A stretch of DNA of 64,000 nucleotides from Lentisphaerota bacterium (GCA_024225035.1 JAAEMX010000430.1:1-64000); one strand, 5' to 3'; positions 17,875 through 27,865 are shown, numbered from the stretch's first letter. Notes: a model not told the origin generated them from the sequence alone. Program-made: numbers and translations.

Positions 17875-19371
17875 ATGGCAGAAATATCGAACGGTAATAA
17901 AAAAAAGACTCACCCGACATTTGTATATCTATTTGCCGCCACAGTCGGAATGGGTGGTGTTCTATTCGGATATGGCACTGCGGTTATCTCAGGAGCAATG
18001 CTTTTTATACAAGACCGCTTTCATTTAACTACTTTTCAAATGTCCCTCACTGTTAGTATGCTTTTGGCCGGAGCATTTTTTGGTGCCTTAATAAGCGGCA
18101 AAATCACAGAAAAGCTCGGACGAAAAAACTCCCTCTTACTTGGCGCTGCAGTTTTTCTTATCGGTTCATTAATCTGCGGTTTCGCAGTAAGTGACACTAT
18201 GCTGCTTGCAGGTCGTTTCATTGTCGGGTTAATTATAGGAATGACTTCGTTTATAGTTCCTTTATATATATCGGAAATTGCACCTACAAGCTTACGCGGA
18301 CGGTTGGTAATTATCAATACTCTGGCTGTGACAGGAGGTATGCTTGGATCGTATATTTTAAATGTATTCCTGGCCCCCATGCCCCACAACTGGCGCTTTA
18401 TGCTTGGCATCGGAGTTCTTCCAGCCGCTTTCATGTTTGGTGGGCTTCTGTTCTTGCCGCAAAGCCCCCGCTGGCTGATGAAACGTGGTCGTCGTGCACA
18501 CGCAAGGCTGACATTGGAAAAGATTCGTCATATCGATGAAGTTGAAGCTGAACTTGAAGCTATTGAAGCTGTTATCAACAGTCAGCAAAGCCACAGTAAA
18601 TGGAGCGATTTATTAAAGCACAAATATCGCGGCGTTATGGTTGTTGGAATTGGCCTTGCTATAATACAGCTTTTTACAGGCTGCAATGCTGTTCTTTACT
18701 TTGCCCCCGTTATTTTTAAAAACTCGGGTTTCTCCGGCATAACTGCCCAGTTAATGGCAACTGTTGGAGTTGGCGCGGCTAACTTTCTTTTTACTATTGT
18801 AGCAATCTGGCTAGTAGATAAATTAGGACGGCGTTTCATTCTTAACTCTACCCTTGCCGGAATGTCGATCATGCTTTTAATGATCTCTGTACTTCTAAGG
18901 TACTCTGCCACAAATTCTTTATGTCGTTACTTCCTGATTGGAGCTATGATAATCTACATATCCTGTTTTGCCCTTGGCCTCGGCAACCTTTTCTGGCTGC
19001 TGATTTCAGAAATTTACCCGCTCCGCATTCGTGCCAAGGCAATGAGTCTTGCCACCAGTATTAACTGGCTTTCCAATATGGTGGTTGCGATGCTATTTCT
19101 TGAAGTAGTAAATCGTATCGGTAGTAGCGGAGCCTTTGCTATATTTACAATAATTTCTGTTGCCAGTATGGTATTCTGTTACCTGCTTGTACCGGAAACT
19201 AAAGGTGTGTCACTCGAAAAAATTGAGGCAAATCTTAATTCAGGCAAGTCCGTCAGAGATATTGGACTGCCTGTAACTCATAAGATGCGCTTGCTTAATC
19301 TTTTTAAGGGACATGTAGAAAAAGTTAATAAGAGAAGCAATGAGAACCTAAAAAACACGGAGACTGTCTAA
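17875..19371 (+). CDS. iolT: MFS sugar/inositol symporter
   Basis: Major facilitator sugar-porter (498 aa) with about twelve membrane helices. Family marks are GYGTAVISGAMLFI in helix 1, EKLGRKNSLLLG after helix 2, PQSPRWLMKRGR at the central loop, DKLGRRFILNS in the second half and PETKGVSLEKIE at the end. It leads the myo-inositol operon and overlaps iolG (TAATG), so inositol/H+ symport like IolT is the natural assignment. AGAGGGA precedes ATG 17875. Confidence 0.88.
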   Translation: MAEISNGNKKKTHPTFVYLFAATVGMGGVLFGYGTAVISGAMLFIQDRFHLTTFQMSLTVSMLLAGAFFGALISGKITEKLGRKNSLLLGAAVFLIGSLICGFAVSDTMLLAGRFIVGLIIGMTSFIVPLYISEIAPTSLRGRLVIINTLAVTGGMLGSYILNVFLAPMPHNWRFMLGIGVLPAAFMFGGLLFLPQSPRWLMKRGRRAHARLTLEKIRHIDEVEAELEAIEAVINSQQSHSKWSDLLKHKYRGVMVVGIGLAIIQLFTGCNAVLYFAPVIFKNSGFSGITAQLMATVGVGAANFLFTIVAIWLVDKLGRRFILNSTLAGMSIMLLMISVLLRYSATNSLCRYFLIGAMIIYISCFALGLGNLFWLLISEIYPLRIRAKAMSLATSINWLSNMVVAMLFLEVVNRIGSSGAFAIFTIISVASMVFCYLLVPETKGVSLEKIEANLNSGKSVRDIGLPVTHKMRLLNLFKGHVEKVNKRSNENLKNTETV

Positions 19372-20384
19372 TGAAACAAATTGTTACAGGAGTAATTGGT
19401 GCCGGTAGAATCGGACGTCTGCACGCTGAAAATTTGATTTTCAACATGCCGAGACAATTCAAAGTCAAAAGTATCGCAGACCCGTTTATTGACCGTGCAT
19501 GGGCAGAAGAATGCGGCATTACCGTAGTTCTCGAAGATTACAAGGAAATCCTCAACGATCCTGAAATCGAAGCAGTTCTCATCTGCTCTCCTTCCGATAT
19601 GCATGCAGAACAGATTATTGAAGCAGCTGAAGCCGGCAAGCAGATTTTCTGCGAAAAACCGGTTGCTCTGGATATCGATCGTATTAAAGAATGCATCGAA
19701 GCCTGTAAAAAAGCTGGTATCATCTGTCAGGTTGGCTTCAACCGCCGCTTTGACCCCGACTTTGCAAAAGTACGTGAATCTGTTCTGGATGGCAAACTTG
19801 GCGAACCTCATATCGTTAGAATTACCTCACGCGACCCTGAACCACCACCAGCCAAGTACATCAAACAATCCGGTGGTATCTTCCTCGATATGACCATTCA
19901 CGATTTTGACATGGCAAGATTTCTTGCAAACAGTGATGTCGAAGAAGTCTACGCCAGTGGTGCTGTTTTAGTTGATCCGGCTATCGGCGAACAAGGTGAT
20001 GTTGATACTGCTATGATCAACCTCAAGTTCGCTAACGGTGCACTTGGTGTTATTGACAACAGTCGCAAAGCCGTTTATGGATATGACCAGCGCGTCGAAG
20101 TTTTCGGCAGCAAAGGTTGTATGCAGGCCGAAAACAAAACTCAGACCAGAACCGTATTCAGCGGAGCAGACGGCGTTGTTTCAGAAAAACCTTTATTTTT
20201 CTTCCTGGAACGCTATAATCAGGCTTACATCAATGAACTTCAAGCATTCCATGCAGCAGTTTCTGGCACCGGAAAAGTGCCATGTGACGTGACAGATGGA
20301 CTGGAAGCCGTACTCATTGGCAAAGCCGCTATTAAATCATTAAAAGAAAATCGCCCAGTAAAACTGGCTGAAATAGCAGAATAA
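19371..20384 (+). CDS. iolG: Inositol 2-dehydrogenase (first copy)
   Basis: Gfo/Idh/MocA NAD-dependent dehydrogenase (337 aa) that oxidises myo-inositol to 2-keto-myo-inositol. The Rossmann start is VIGAGRIGRLHAENL, the catalytic Lys lies in FCEKPVALD, QVGFNRRFDPDF follows, and the active-site DMTIHDFDMARFL segment is intact. It is translationally coupled to the transporter. A related paralogue is encoded at 25320 in the same operon, so one copy may act on scyllo- or another inositol isomer. Confidence 0.9.
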   Translation: MKQIVTGVIGAGRIGRLHAENLIFNMPRQFKVKSIADPFIDRAWAEECGITVVLEDYKEILNDPEIEAVLICSPSDMHAEQIIEAAEAGKQIFCEKPVALDIDRIKECIEACKKAGIICQVGFNRRFDPDFAKVRESVLDGKLGEPHIVRITSRDPEPPPAKYIKQSGGIFLDMTIHDFDMARFLANSDVEEVYASGAVLVDPAIGEQGDVDTAMINLKFANGALGVIDNSRKAVYGYDQRVEVFGSKGCMQAENKTQTRTVFSGADGVVSEKPLFFFLERYNQAYINELQAFHAAVSGTGKVPCDVTDGLEAVLIGKAAIKSLKENRPVKLAEIAE

Positions 20385-20392
20385 CATATCAG

Positions 20393-20412
20393 GCTCCCTG
20401 TTTTCAGGGAGC
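20393..20412 (+). terminator. Intercistronic hairpin after iolG
   Basis: GCTCCCTG-TTTT-CAGGGAGC is a perfect 8-bp stem with a 4-base loop in the 76-base gap before the transaldolase-like gene. Only a short TTATT follows, so it may be a partial terminator or an mRNA-stabilising element that sets relative expression. Confidence 0.5.
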
Positions 20413-20460
20413 TTATTGATGCATGAATATTTTAACTACATTTAAAAAAGAGGCGGTATT

Positions 20461-21525
20461 ATGTCTAAAACAAGAATGCAGCTGACCAGCGAGACAGCTA
20501 CCGATTTCTGGAATGACTCCTGCAGTCTCAAGGAATTGCGGGAAGCCGTTGAGAACGGTGCTGTAGGCGCAACCAGCAATCCAGTTATTGTTTACAACGT
20601 TGTTAAAAACGAAGAAGACTTCTGGATTGGAGAACTGCGCAGCCTGATAAAAAATAATCCTCACGCTTCAGAAGAAAATATTACCTGGAAACTAATTGAA
20701 CATATTGGTATCGAAGCATCTAAAATATTGCTGCCGACATTTGAAAGCAGTCATGGTCAAAAAGGCCGCCTTTCGTTACAGGTTAACCCGGCACACTACA
20801 CTGATGCTAATGCCATGGTCGCAGACGCAAAACACCTGGCTTCACTTGCTCCAAATATCGCAATCAAAGCCCCCTGCACTGCTGAAGGTATTGCGGCAAT
20901 GGAAGAAATGACTGCCAACGGTATCGTTATTAACGGTACAGTTTGCTTTACACTACCTCAAATGCTGGCCTGTGCAGAAGCTGTAGAGCGTGGACTTGAC
21001 CGTGCTGAAGCCAACGGTGTTGACATCTCAAACATGAAGCCGAACGTAACTTTGATGGTTGGCCGTCTGGATGATTATCTCCGTGATGTCATGGGTGCTC
21101 AAAGCATCATTCTGGATCCGGGCTACCTTGAATGGGCCGGTGTTGCTGTTTTTAAGAAAGCTTATAAGATTTTCAATGATCGCAACTATCGCAGCATCCC
21201 ACTTGCCGCGGCCTATCGCAATCACATGCACTGGTCTGAATTCATCGGTGGACGTGTGGTTCTTACTGTACCATACAAGTGGTGGAAGAAATTCAACAAC
21301 TCCGATATCGATGTAACTCCGCGCATTGACAACCCTGTCGATCAGTGCAAAATCGATGCTTTGTACAAGTACTTCAAAGACTTCCGTAAAGCCTTTGACG
21401 AAGACGGTATACAGCCAGAAGATTTCATTCACTACGGAGCTACGGTCAAGACTCTCAATCAGTTTGTGAACGGTTATTACGAACTGCTCAACTTCATCCG
21501 TAATAAACGCCTTGTTGTAGCATAA
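20461..21525 (+). CDS. Transaldolase-family protein of the inositol operon
   Basis: A protein of 354 aa with transaldolase/class I aldolase features. VGATSNPVIVYNVVKN is the (A)TSNP motif that opens the barrel. NIAIKAPCTAEGI carries the Schiff-base Lys (Lys136), followed by GIVINGTVCFTLPQ and NVTLMVGRLDDYL. It lies among all-inositol genes where iolC (kinase) and iolJ (aldolase) would be expected, and neither is present in the window. I infer it may do the retro-aldol step on the deoxy-keto-gluconate intermediate or its phosphate. Ordinary transaldolase activity is the alternative. Confidence 0.75.
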   Translation: MSKTRMQLTSETATDFWNDSCSLKELREAVENGAVGATSNPVIVYNVVKNEEDFWIGELRSLIKNNPHASEENITWKLIEHIGIEASKILLPTFESSHGQKGRLSLQVNPAHYTDANAMVADAKHLASLAPNIAIKAPCTAEGIAAMEEMTANGIVINGTVCFTLPQMLACAEAVERGLDRAEANGVDISNMKPNVTLMVGRLDDYLRDVMGAQSIILDPGYLEWAGVAVFKKAYKIFNDRNYRSIPLAAAYRNHMHWSEFIGGRVVLTVPYKWWKKFNNSDIDVTPRIDNPVDQCKIDALYKYFKDFRKAFDEDGIQPEDFIHYGATVKTLNQFVNGYYELLNFIRNKRLVVA

Positions 21526-21536
21526 GGTAATTGACT

Positions 21537-22361
21537 ATGAGAAACGCAGATGAACTTATAATTAAAAATCAGGAAGGCTTTCCTCATGGATATACAGCCA
21601 TTACCTCAATGACTGCTGCCAATGATAAAACCGGACTTGATTTTGGTATTCTTAAACTCACTACTGGTGAGTCATATGACTTTTCAACTGAGTTGGAAAC
21701 CGCCTGCCTGCTTATGACCGGTGATGTTACCTTTGAATACGAAGGCAACTCTCGTCACGCAATGCGGAGCTCTATCTTTGATGAAGATCCTGTTGCAATT
21801 CATTTTTGCAAAGGAACAAAAGTCAAAGTGACCGCATCAGCTGAAAGCGAACTCAATGTTACCTCTGTTGTAAACGATGCAGTATTTGAGACCGTAGTAT
21901 TTGACTCAACTAATATGCTCGAATCAGAACGCCGCGGCAAAGGCCTGCTGGATGACACATCATACCGGATTGTCAGAACTATTTTTGATATCCGTAACCG
22001 CCCTGAAGCTAAGCTGGTACTCGGTGAAGTTATTACTTTTCCGGGACGTTGGAGCTCTTATCCTCCACATCATCACCCCCAACCGGAAATCTATCATTAC
22101 CGGTTTACAGAGCCACAGGGGTATGGCTACTGCCAGTTAGGAGAAGATATTAAAAGGGTTCGTATGTACGACTCTTCTTTGATCCTCGACCTTGATGACC
22201 ATTCTCAAGTAGCAGCTCCCGGTTACGGCATGTACTACATCTGGGCAATTCGCCATCTTGACGGCAATCCATATACGGTGCCTGAATTCACAGAAGATCA
22301 CAAATGGACCTGTGCCCCTGATGCCAATAAACGCGTCTGGAAGCCCGGATTTAAGCTTTAA
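21537..22361 (+). CDS. iolB: 5-deoxy-glucuronate isomerase
   Basis: IolB (274 aa) isomerises 5-deoxy-glucuronate to 2-deoxy-5-keto-gluconate. It is a bicupin; PPHHHPQPEIYHYRF holds the metal-binding histidines and glutamate, and GYGMYYIWAIRHLDGNP is the conserved C-terminal segment. ATG 21537 has TAAGG at good distance; the TTG two codons earlier is rejected. Confidence 0.95.
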   Translation: MRNADELIIKNQEGFPHGYTAITSMTAANDKTGLDFGILKLTTGESYDFSTELETACLLMTGDVTFEYEGNSRHAMRSSIFDEDPVAIHFCKGTKVKVTASAESELNVTSVVNDAVFETVVFDSTNMLESERRGKGLLDDTSYRIVRTIFDIRNRPEAKLVLGEVITFPGRWSSYPPHHHPQPEIYHYRFTEPQGYGYCQLGEDIKRVRMYDSSLILDLDDHSQVAAPGYGMYYIWAIRHLDGNPYTVPEFTEDHKWTCAPDANKRVWKPGFKL

Positions 22362-22375
22362 TTACGGAGAATTTT

Positions 22376-24244
22376 ATGAACACAGTCAAATTGACAATGG
22401 CTCAGGCGCTGGTCAAATTCCTGGATAATCAGTTCGTGGAAATTGACGGGGTTGAGCACAAGTTCGTACAAGGCATGTTCGGTATCTTTGGACACGGCAA
22501 TGTCACGGGCCTTGGTGAAGCTCTGGCTTATACTGACAACGACATTACCTTCATTCAGGGACATAATGAACAAGGTATGGTTCATGCCGCAACTGCCTAT
22601 GCCAAGCAACGCAATCGTCTGGGTATTTATGCCTGCACTACCAGTGTAGGCCCAGGAGCGTTAAATTTAGTTACCGGTGCGGCAACTGCAACTTCAAACC
22701 GTATTCCGGTCTTGTTGCTGCCGGGCGATACATTCGCTTCAAGACAGCCTGACCCGGTTCTGCAACAGATTGAAGACCCTACAGATTTCAGTGTTACTGC
22801 AAATGATGCATTACGCCCTGTCTGCAAATACTGGGATCGCGTAAACCGCCCGGAACAGCTTATCACTGCTCTCATGAACGCTTTCCGCGTCCTCACTGAT
22901 CCTGTAGATACTGGAGCCGTTGCAGTATGCCTGCCTCAGGATGCACAGGCAGAAGCTTATGAATATCCAGTTGAATTCTTTAACAAACGCATCTGGCATC
23001 TTGACCGCCGCAGCTTAACAGAACGTGAAATAAATGTTGCTGCTCAGTCCATTACTGAAGCCAAGCGTCCAATCGTAATTTGTGGTGGCGGCGTACAGTA
23101 TTCGCTGGCTTGTGATACAATACGTGAATTCGCCAATGAATTTAAAATTCCGGTCTCTGAAACTCAAGCCGGTAAAAGCGCGTTGCCGTGGAACGACCCC
23201 TGGAATGTCGGCGGCTCCGGCGTAACAGGTGCTGAATCTGCCAACGTTCTCCTTCGTGACGCTGACCTTATTTTTGCAGTTGGTACCAGACTAAGTGATT
23301 TCACTACTTTGTCAAAACGTCATTTTGGAGCAGATAGCAGTAGAATCATCTGCTTGAACGTAAGTTCTTTTGATGGACTAAAAATGGGCGCTGAACTTCT
23401 TCAGGGTGACGCTAAACTTGGTTTAACCCAAATTGCACAAGCACTGCGTTCTGCCAAATACAGCACTACTGAAGCATACCAGCAGGAAGTCGCTAAAGTC
23501 AAACAGGCATGGGATGCTGAAGTTGATCGCTTATACGCAGAGTCCAGTGAAAGCGGAAACTGCCAGACTAACATTCTTGGCATAGTTAATTCTGCCGTAG
23601 ACAAAGATGATACAATCATTTGCGCAGCCGGAAGCCTGCCGGGTGATTTACAACGCTTATGGCGCTGTGAAGTTCCTAAAAGCTATCACTTGGAATATGC
23701 TTTCAGCTGCATGGGCTATGAAGTTGCCGCCGGACTCGGTGTCAAACTAGCCAAGCCTGATAATGAGTCATGGGTAATCGTTGGTGACGGCAGTTATATC
23801 ATGCTGCATTCTGAATTACTTACAAGCATTCAGGAAGGCAAAAAAATAAATATTATTCTGCTTGATAACTACGGCTACCAGTGCATTAAAAACCTGCAAA
23901 TGTCTCAAGGCGCTGAGCACTTCGGCAATGAACGCCGCTTCCGTGCTCCTGAAACCAACCGCCTGGACGGCAGCAGAATAGAAGTTGATTTTTGCAAGTA
24001 CGCCGGAGCTTTAGGCGTCAAAACCTTCTTTGCGCATAACACAGAAGAGCTTGCACAGTGTATCGAATCCGCAAAACTTGAAACTGTATCAACTCTTATT
24101 GAAATCAAAGCTGAGCCGGGCACTATGAGCGACGGTTACGAATCATGGTGGCGTGTCGGCGTAGCCGAAACTTCCAACCGTGAAGATATTTGTCAGGCGT
24201 CTGCAGAAATGCAGAAGGCTATTTCAGAAACCAGAAAGTATTAG
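22376..24244 (+). CDS. iolD: 3D-(3,5/4)-trihydroxycyclohexane-1,2-dione hydrolase
   Basis: Thiamine-diphosphate-dependent ring-opening hydrolase (622 aa, family length). The N-terminal TPP domain has FGHGNVTGLGEAL and the catalytic Glu in FIQGHNEQGMVHAA. The C-terminal domain has GDGSYIMLHSELLTS followed by the diphosphate/Mg-binding IILLDNYGYQCI. It starts 14 bases after iolB with GGAGAATTTT upstream. Confidence 0.96.
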   Translation: MNTVKLTMAQALVKFLDNQFVEIDGVEHKFVQGMFGIFGHGNVTGLGEALAYTDNDITFIQGHNEQGMVHAATAYAKQRNRLGIYACTTSVGPGALNLVTGAATATSNRIPVLLLPGDTFASRQPDPVLQQIEDPTDFSVTANDALRPVCKYWDRVNRPEQLITALMNAFRVLTDPVDTGAVAVCLPQDAQAEAYEYPVEFFNKRIWHLDRRSLTEREINVAAQSITEAKRPIVICGGGVQYSLACDTIREFANEFKIPVSETQAGKSALPWNDPWNVGGSGVTGAESANVLLRDADLIFAVGTRLSDFTTLSKRHFGADSSRIICLNVSSFDGLKMGAELLQGDAKLGLTQIAQALRSAKYSTTEAYQQEVAKVKQAWDAEVDRLYAESSESGNCQTNILGIVNSAVDKDDTIICAAGSLPGDLQRLWRCEVPKSYHLEYAFSCMGYEVAAGLGVKLAKPDNESWVIVGDGSYIMLHSELLTSIQEGKKINIILLDNYGYQCIKNLQMSQGAEHFGNERRFRAPETNRLDGSRIEVDFCKYAGALGVKTFFAHNTEELAQCIESAKLETVSTLIEIKAEPGTMSDGYESWWRVGVAETSNREDICQASAEMQKAISETRKY

Positions 24245-24291
24245 ACAAACCGATTTTTTGAGAATAAAACTAAAAATTACGGAGATACAAC

Positions 24292-25191
24292 ATGTTTAAT
24301 CAAGACAAAGTTAGACTCAGCATCGCCCCAATCGCATGGACAAATGACGACCTTCCTGAACTCGGCGGTGAAATTCCTTTTGAACAGTGCGTTGATGAAA
24401 TGGCTGAAGCCGGGTACACTGGCTGCGAAGTTGGCAATAAATACCCTAAAGACAAAGACGTACTGAAAGCTGAACTTGAAAAACGCGGACTTCAGGTTTC
24501 AAGCGCATGGTTCTCAAGCTTCTTTACTGATGGAAAAAAAGAAGAGACAATCAAGGACTTCACTGATTGGATGAACTTCCTGAAATACGAAGGAGCCACC
24601 GCAGTAAACGTCTGTGAATGCGGCAGCTGTATTCAAGGACAGCAGGACATTCCTATTCTTGAAGACTGCAAGCCGGTTTTCACTGACGAGCAGTGGCAGG
24701 CTCTGGCTGAAGGTCTTAATGAAATAGGCAAAATAGCTAAAGAAAACGACATGAAAGTCGCCTATCATTACCACATGGGAACAGGCGTACAAAATCAGGA
24801 TGAAATCGACCGTCTAATGGAAATGACAGATCCTGAATACGTCTATCTGTTGCTGGATACAGGGCATTCTCATTATGCTGGTGCCGATAATCTTTACCTG
24901 ATTGACAAATATGGCGACCGTATTGGTAATGTACACCTCAAGGATATCCGTGACGATGTAGTTGCTATGATCAAAGCTGAAAAGAAATGCTTCCTTGATG
25001 GAGTTAAAGCTGGTACGTTCACTATCCCCGGTGATGGAGATGTCGACTTCGATCCTATTTTTGAAGGTCTAGCGAGACTGGACTACACAGGCTGGTTTGT
25101 CGTAGAGGCTGAACAGGATCCATACAAAGCTAACCCGCTTGAATACGCTAAAATGGCCCGTGCTTATATCAAAGAAAAAACCGGCCTCTAA
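24292..25191 (+). CDS. iolE: Inosose dehydratase
   Basis: Xylose-isomerase-like TIM barrel (299 aa) that dehydrates 2-keto-myo-inositol to the trihydroxycyclohexanedione. It shows SIAPIAWTNDDLPELGG at the N-terminus, AYHYHMGTGVQNQDEIDRL, LLLDTGHSHYAG with metal ligands, NVHLKDIR and FVVEAEQDP. GGAGATACA precedes the ATG. Confidence 0.96.
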   Translation: MFNQDKVRLSIAPIAWTNDDLPELGGEIPFEQCVDEMAEAGYTGCEVGNKYPKDKDVLKAELEKRGLQVSSAWFSSFFTDGKKEETIKDFTDWMNFLKYEGATAVNVCECGSCIQGQQDIPILEDCKPVFTDEQWQALAEGLNEIGKIAKENDMKVAYHYHMGTGVQNQDEIDRLMEMTDPEYVYLLLDTGHSHYAGADNLYLIDKYGDRIGNVHLKDIRDDVVAMIKAEKKCFLDGVKAGTFTIPGDGDVDFDPIFEGLARLDYTGWFVVEAEQDPYKANPLEYAKMARAYIKEKTGL

Positions 25192-25202
25192 TTATGTTTA
25201 CA

Positions 25203-25229
25203 GTCAGGGCGCTCACCCGGCGCTCTGAC
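25203..25229 (+). terminator. Intercistronic hairpin after iolE
   Basis: GTCAGGGCGC and GCGCTCTGAC pair over ten bases (one G-U) around a 7-base loop, in the 128-base gap before the second iolG. No T run follows, so an attenuating or processing element is likelier than a full terminator. Confidence 0.45.
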
Positions 25230-25319
25230 ATTAAATAAACTATTCCGCAAGAAACAATAGATAGATGTGGAAACTCAAAAATTTACGAACTGTAAAGCAA
25301 GTTTTACCAGGAGAACAAT

Positions 25320-26330
25320 ATGAAAGAATTAGTACTTGGAGTTATCGGCTGCGGTCGTATCGGTAAAATGCACACCGACAACATTATCAAATACTTTCCC
25401 AATGTTAAAATCAAAGGTATTTGTGATGCCGCAATTGATCCCGAATGGGCAACTGAGCGCAACATCCCGATTGTCAGTGATATAAATGAACTGCTTGCAG
25501 ACAAAGAAATTGAAGCTGTTCTTATTGCAGCTCCCAGTGCTTTCCATGTTGATTTAATAAAACAGGCAGCTGCAGCCGGAAAGCATATCTTCTGCGAAAA
25601 GCCATTGGCATTTGAACTGAACAGGATTCAGGAAGCCATTGATGCTGTTGAAGCAGCTGGGGTGAAGTTTCAGGTTGGATTCAACCGCCGTTTCGATGCA
25701 GATTGCAAATGTGTGCATGACAAAGTTGCGGCAGGTCAAATTGGCGAACCTCATATTGTAAAAATCACGAACCGTGACCCGCTTCGCCCGAATCCCAAGT
25801 TCATTCCGAACTCAGGCGGCATGTTCATGGATATGACAGTTCACGACTTTGATATGGCCCGCTATGTTTCCGGTCAGGACGTAGTCGAAGTATATGCCAC
25901 AGGCGCATGTCTGGTTGATCCGCAAATCGCCGAGCTTGGTGATATTGACACTACTCTTATCACTCTCAAACTTGCTAACGGTGCACTCTGCATGGTCGAT
26001 TCAACCCGTGAAACCAATTACGGTTATGACCAGCGCCTTGAGGTGTTTGGAGAAAAAGGCCAAATCAAAGCTCAAAACCTTGGTGAAACAAGTGTTGTCA
26101 GTAATATCCCGGGTGTCGGACAAGTTACAGACAACCCGAAGTGGAGCTTTGTTGAAAGATATTTCGATGCGTATGCCAATCAGATGAAAGCTTTTATCGC
26201 TTATTTGAGCGATGACAACGCCAAGTCACCTGCTGACGGCTACGACACAAAAAATGCAGTGGCTATAGCCATCGCAGCCAAAAAATCGTTTGAAGAAAAT
26301 CGTCCGGTCAAACTCTCTGAAGTCATGTAG
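25320..26330 (+). CDS. iolG: Inositol 2-dehydrogenase-like oxidoreductase (second copy)
   Basis: A second Gfo/Idh/MocA dehydrogenase (336 aa) with VIGCGRIGKMHTDNI, FCEKPLAFEL, FNRRFDADC and DMTVHDFDMARYVSG. It aligns along its whole length with the first IolG but differs at many positions, so it is an older duplication, not a recent copy. It probably handles a different inositol isomer or the keto intermediate. It is preceded by a strong CAGGAGAACAAT site and followed 32 bases later by iolA. Confidence 0.88.
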   Translation: MKELVLGVIGCGRIGKMHTDNIIKYFPNVKIKGICDAAIDPEWATERNIPIVSDINELLADKEIEAVLIAAPSAFHVDLIKQAAAAGKHIFCEKPLAFELNRIQEAIDAVEAAGVKFQVGFNRRFDADCKCVHDKVAAGQIGEPHIVKITNRDPLRPNPKFIPNSGGMFMDMTVHDFDMARYVSGQDVVEVYATGACLVDPQIAELGDIDTTLITLKLANGALCMVDSTRETNYGYDQRLEVFGEKGQIKAQNLGETSVVSNIPGVGQVTDNPKWSFVERYFDAYANQMKAFIAYLSDDNAKSPADGYDTKNAVAIAIAAKKSFEENRPVKLSEVM

Positions 26331-26362
26331 CCGGATATAAAATTACCAGGAGATATTTTACA

Positions 26363-27865
26363 ATGAGTATTTACAAAGTCAATCATTTCATCAACGGGGA
26401 GTTCGTAGATGGTGTTTCGGGAGAGTATTCCGATATCTACAATCCTGCCATTGGTGAAGTCGTTGGTCATGTTTCAAGAGCCAATGACGAAGACCTTGAC
26501 AGGGCCGTTACTGTAGCCCAAAAAGCCTTCAACTCATGGAGTAAGGTTACTCCGCTTCGCCGTTCCAGAGTTATGTTCAAATACAAAGCTCTGCTTGAAG
26601 AGCATATGGACGAAATGGCTGCTATTATCAGCCGCGAACACGGCAAAGTTATTGAAGATGCCAAGGGCGAAATTATTCGCGGTCTTGAAGTAGTTGAGTT
26701 TGCCTGTGGCGCTCCACACCTGCTGAAAGGCGAATACTCAGCTAATGTAGGTACTGAAGTTGACTGCCTTGGTATCCGTCAGCCTCACGGTGTTGTTGCC
26801 GGAATCACTCCATTCAACTTTCCGGCGATGATTCCAATGTGGATGTTCCCGATGGCATTAGTCTGCGGCAACACTTTTGTACTGAAAGTTGCTTCGCACG
26901 ATCCGTCCACCGCGAACCTGATGGCCACGTTGCTGCAGAAAGCCGGACTGCCTGATGGAGTATTTAACGTCGTTCACGGCGGACGCCAAGTTGTCCAAGG
27001 CATGCTGCATCATCCTGACATTAAAGCTATAAGCTTTGTCGGTTCAAGTACAGTAGCTGAAATTGTTTACACTACCGGCACCAAGAACGGAAAACGTGTT
27101 CAGGCTCTTGGTGCTGCTAAAAACCATGCTATCATTATGCCTGACGCCGACCTTGATATGGTTGCCGATAACTTGATGGGGGCTGCTTATGGTGCTGCTG
27201 GTGAACGCTGCATGGCTATTTCCGTAGCTGTGGCAGTGGGAGACAAAGTTGCAGACACTGTTATTGAAAAAGTTAAAGAACGCATCCCTAACCTGAAAAT
27301 AGCTGCCGGTGATGTTGCTGGTGCAGAGATGGGTGCTCTTTACTCAAAAGCTCACCTTGAAGCAGTTACCAACTACATTGCTGAAGGCGTCGAAGAAGGC
27401 GCTGAACTGGTCGTAGACGGTCGTCCATTGACCGGCAGCAAAGGCTATGAAAAAGGTTTCTTTATCGGTGCCTCATTGTTTGACCACGTTAAACCGGGAA
27501 TGAAGATTTATGATGAAGAAATCTTCGGACCTGTATTGTGTGTTTGCCGTGTACCTGACTTTGAAAGTGCCGTTGAGTTAATTAACAACCACAATTTTGC
27601 AAACGGCACCGCAATATTCACTAATGATGGCGGTACTGCCCGTGCATTCTCTGATCAGATTCAAGTCGGTATGGTTGGCATTAATGTGCCAATTCCGGTG
27701 CCGATGGCATTCCATAGTTTTGGCGGCTGGAAAGCCTCTATTTACGGTGATTTTGCCATGCACGGCATGGAAGGTATCAGATTCTTTACCAAGCTCAAGA
27801 CTATTACAGTCAGATGGCCTCAAGGCTCAATCAGCGATCCTGAATTTGTAATGCCTACACATTAG
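26363..27865 (+). CDS. iolA: (Methyl)malonate-semialdehyde dehydrogenase, CoA-acylating
   Basis: IolA/MmsA (500 aa) converts malonate semialdehyde to acetyl-CoA and CO2, ending inositol breakdown. It has aldehyde-dehydrogenase architecture: GVVAGITPFNFPAMIPMWMF for cofactor binding, GSSTVAEIVYTTG, and GAAGERCMAIS with catalytic Cys283. The C-terminal KTITVRWP segment is typical of MmsA. Last gene of the operon; two hairpins follow. Confidence 0.95.
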   Translation: MSIYKVNHFINGEFVDGVSGEYSDIYNPAIGEVVGHVSRANDEDLDRAVTVAQKAFNSWSKVTPLRRSRVMFKYKALLEEHMDEMAAIISREHGKVIEDAKGEIIRGLEVVEFACGAPHLLKGEYSANVGTEVDCLGIRQPHGVVAGITPFNFPAMIPMWMFPMALVCGNTFVLKVASHDPSTANLMATLLQKAGLPDGVFNVVHGGRQVVQGMLHHPDIKAISFVGSSTVAEIVYTTGTKNGKRVQALGAAKNHAIIMPDADLDMVADNLMGAAYGAAGERCMAISVAVAVGDKVADTVIEKVKERIPNLKIAAGDVAGAEMGALYSKAHLEAVTNYIAEGVEEGAELVVDGRPLTGSKGYEKGFFIGASLFDHVKPGMKIYDEEIFGPVLCVCRVPDFESAVELINNHNFANGTAIFTNDGGTARAFSDQIQVGMVGINVPIPVPMAFHSFGGWKASIYGDFAMHGMEGIRFFTKLKTITVRWPQGSISDPEFVMPTH

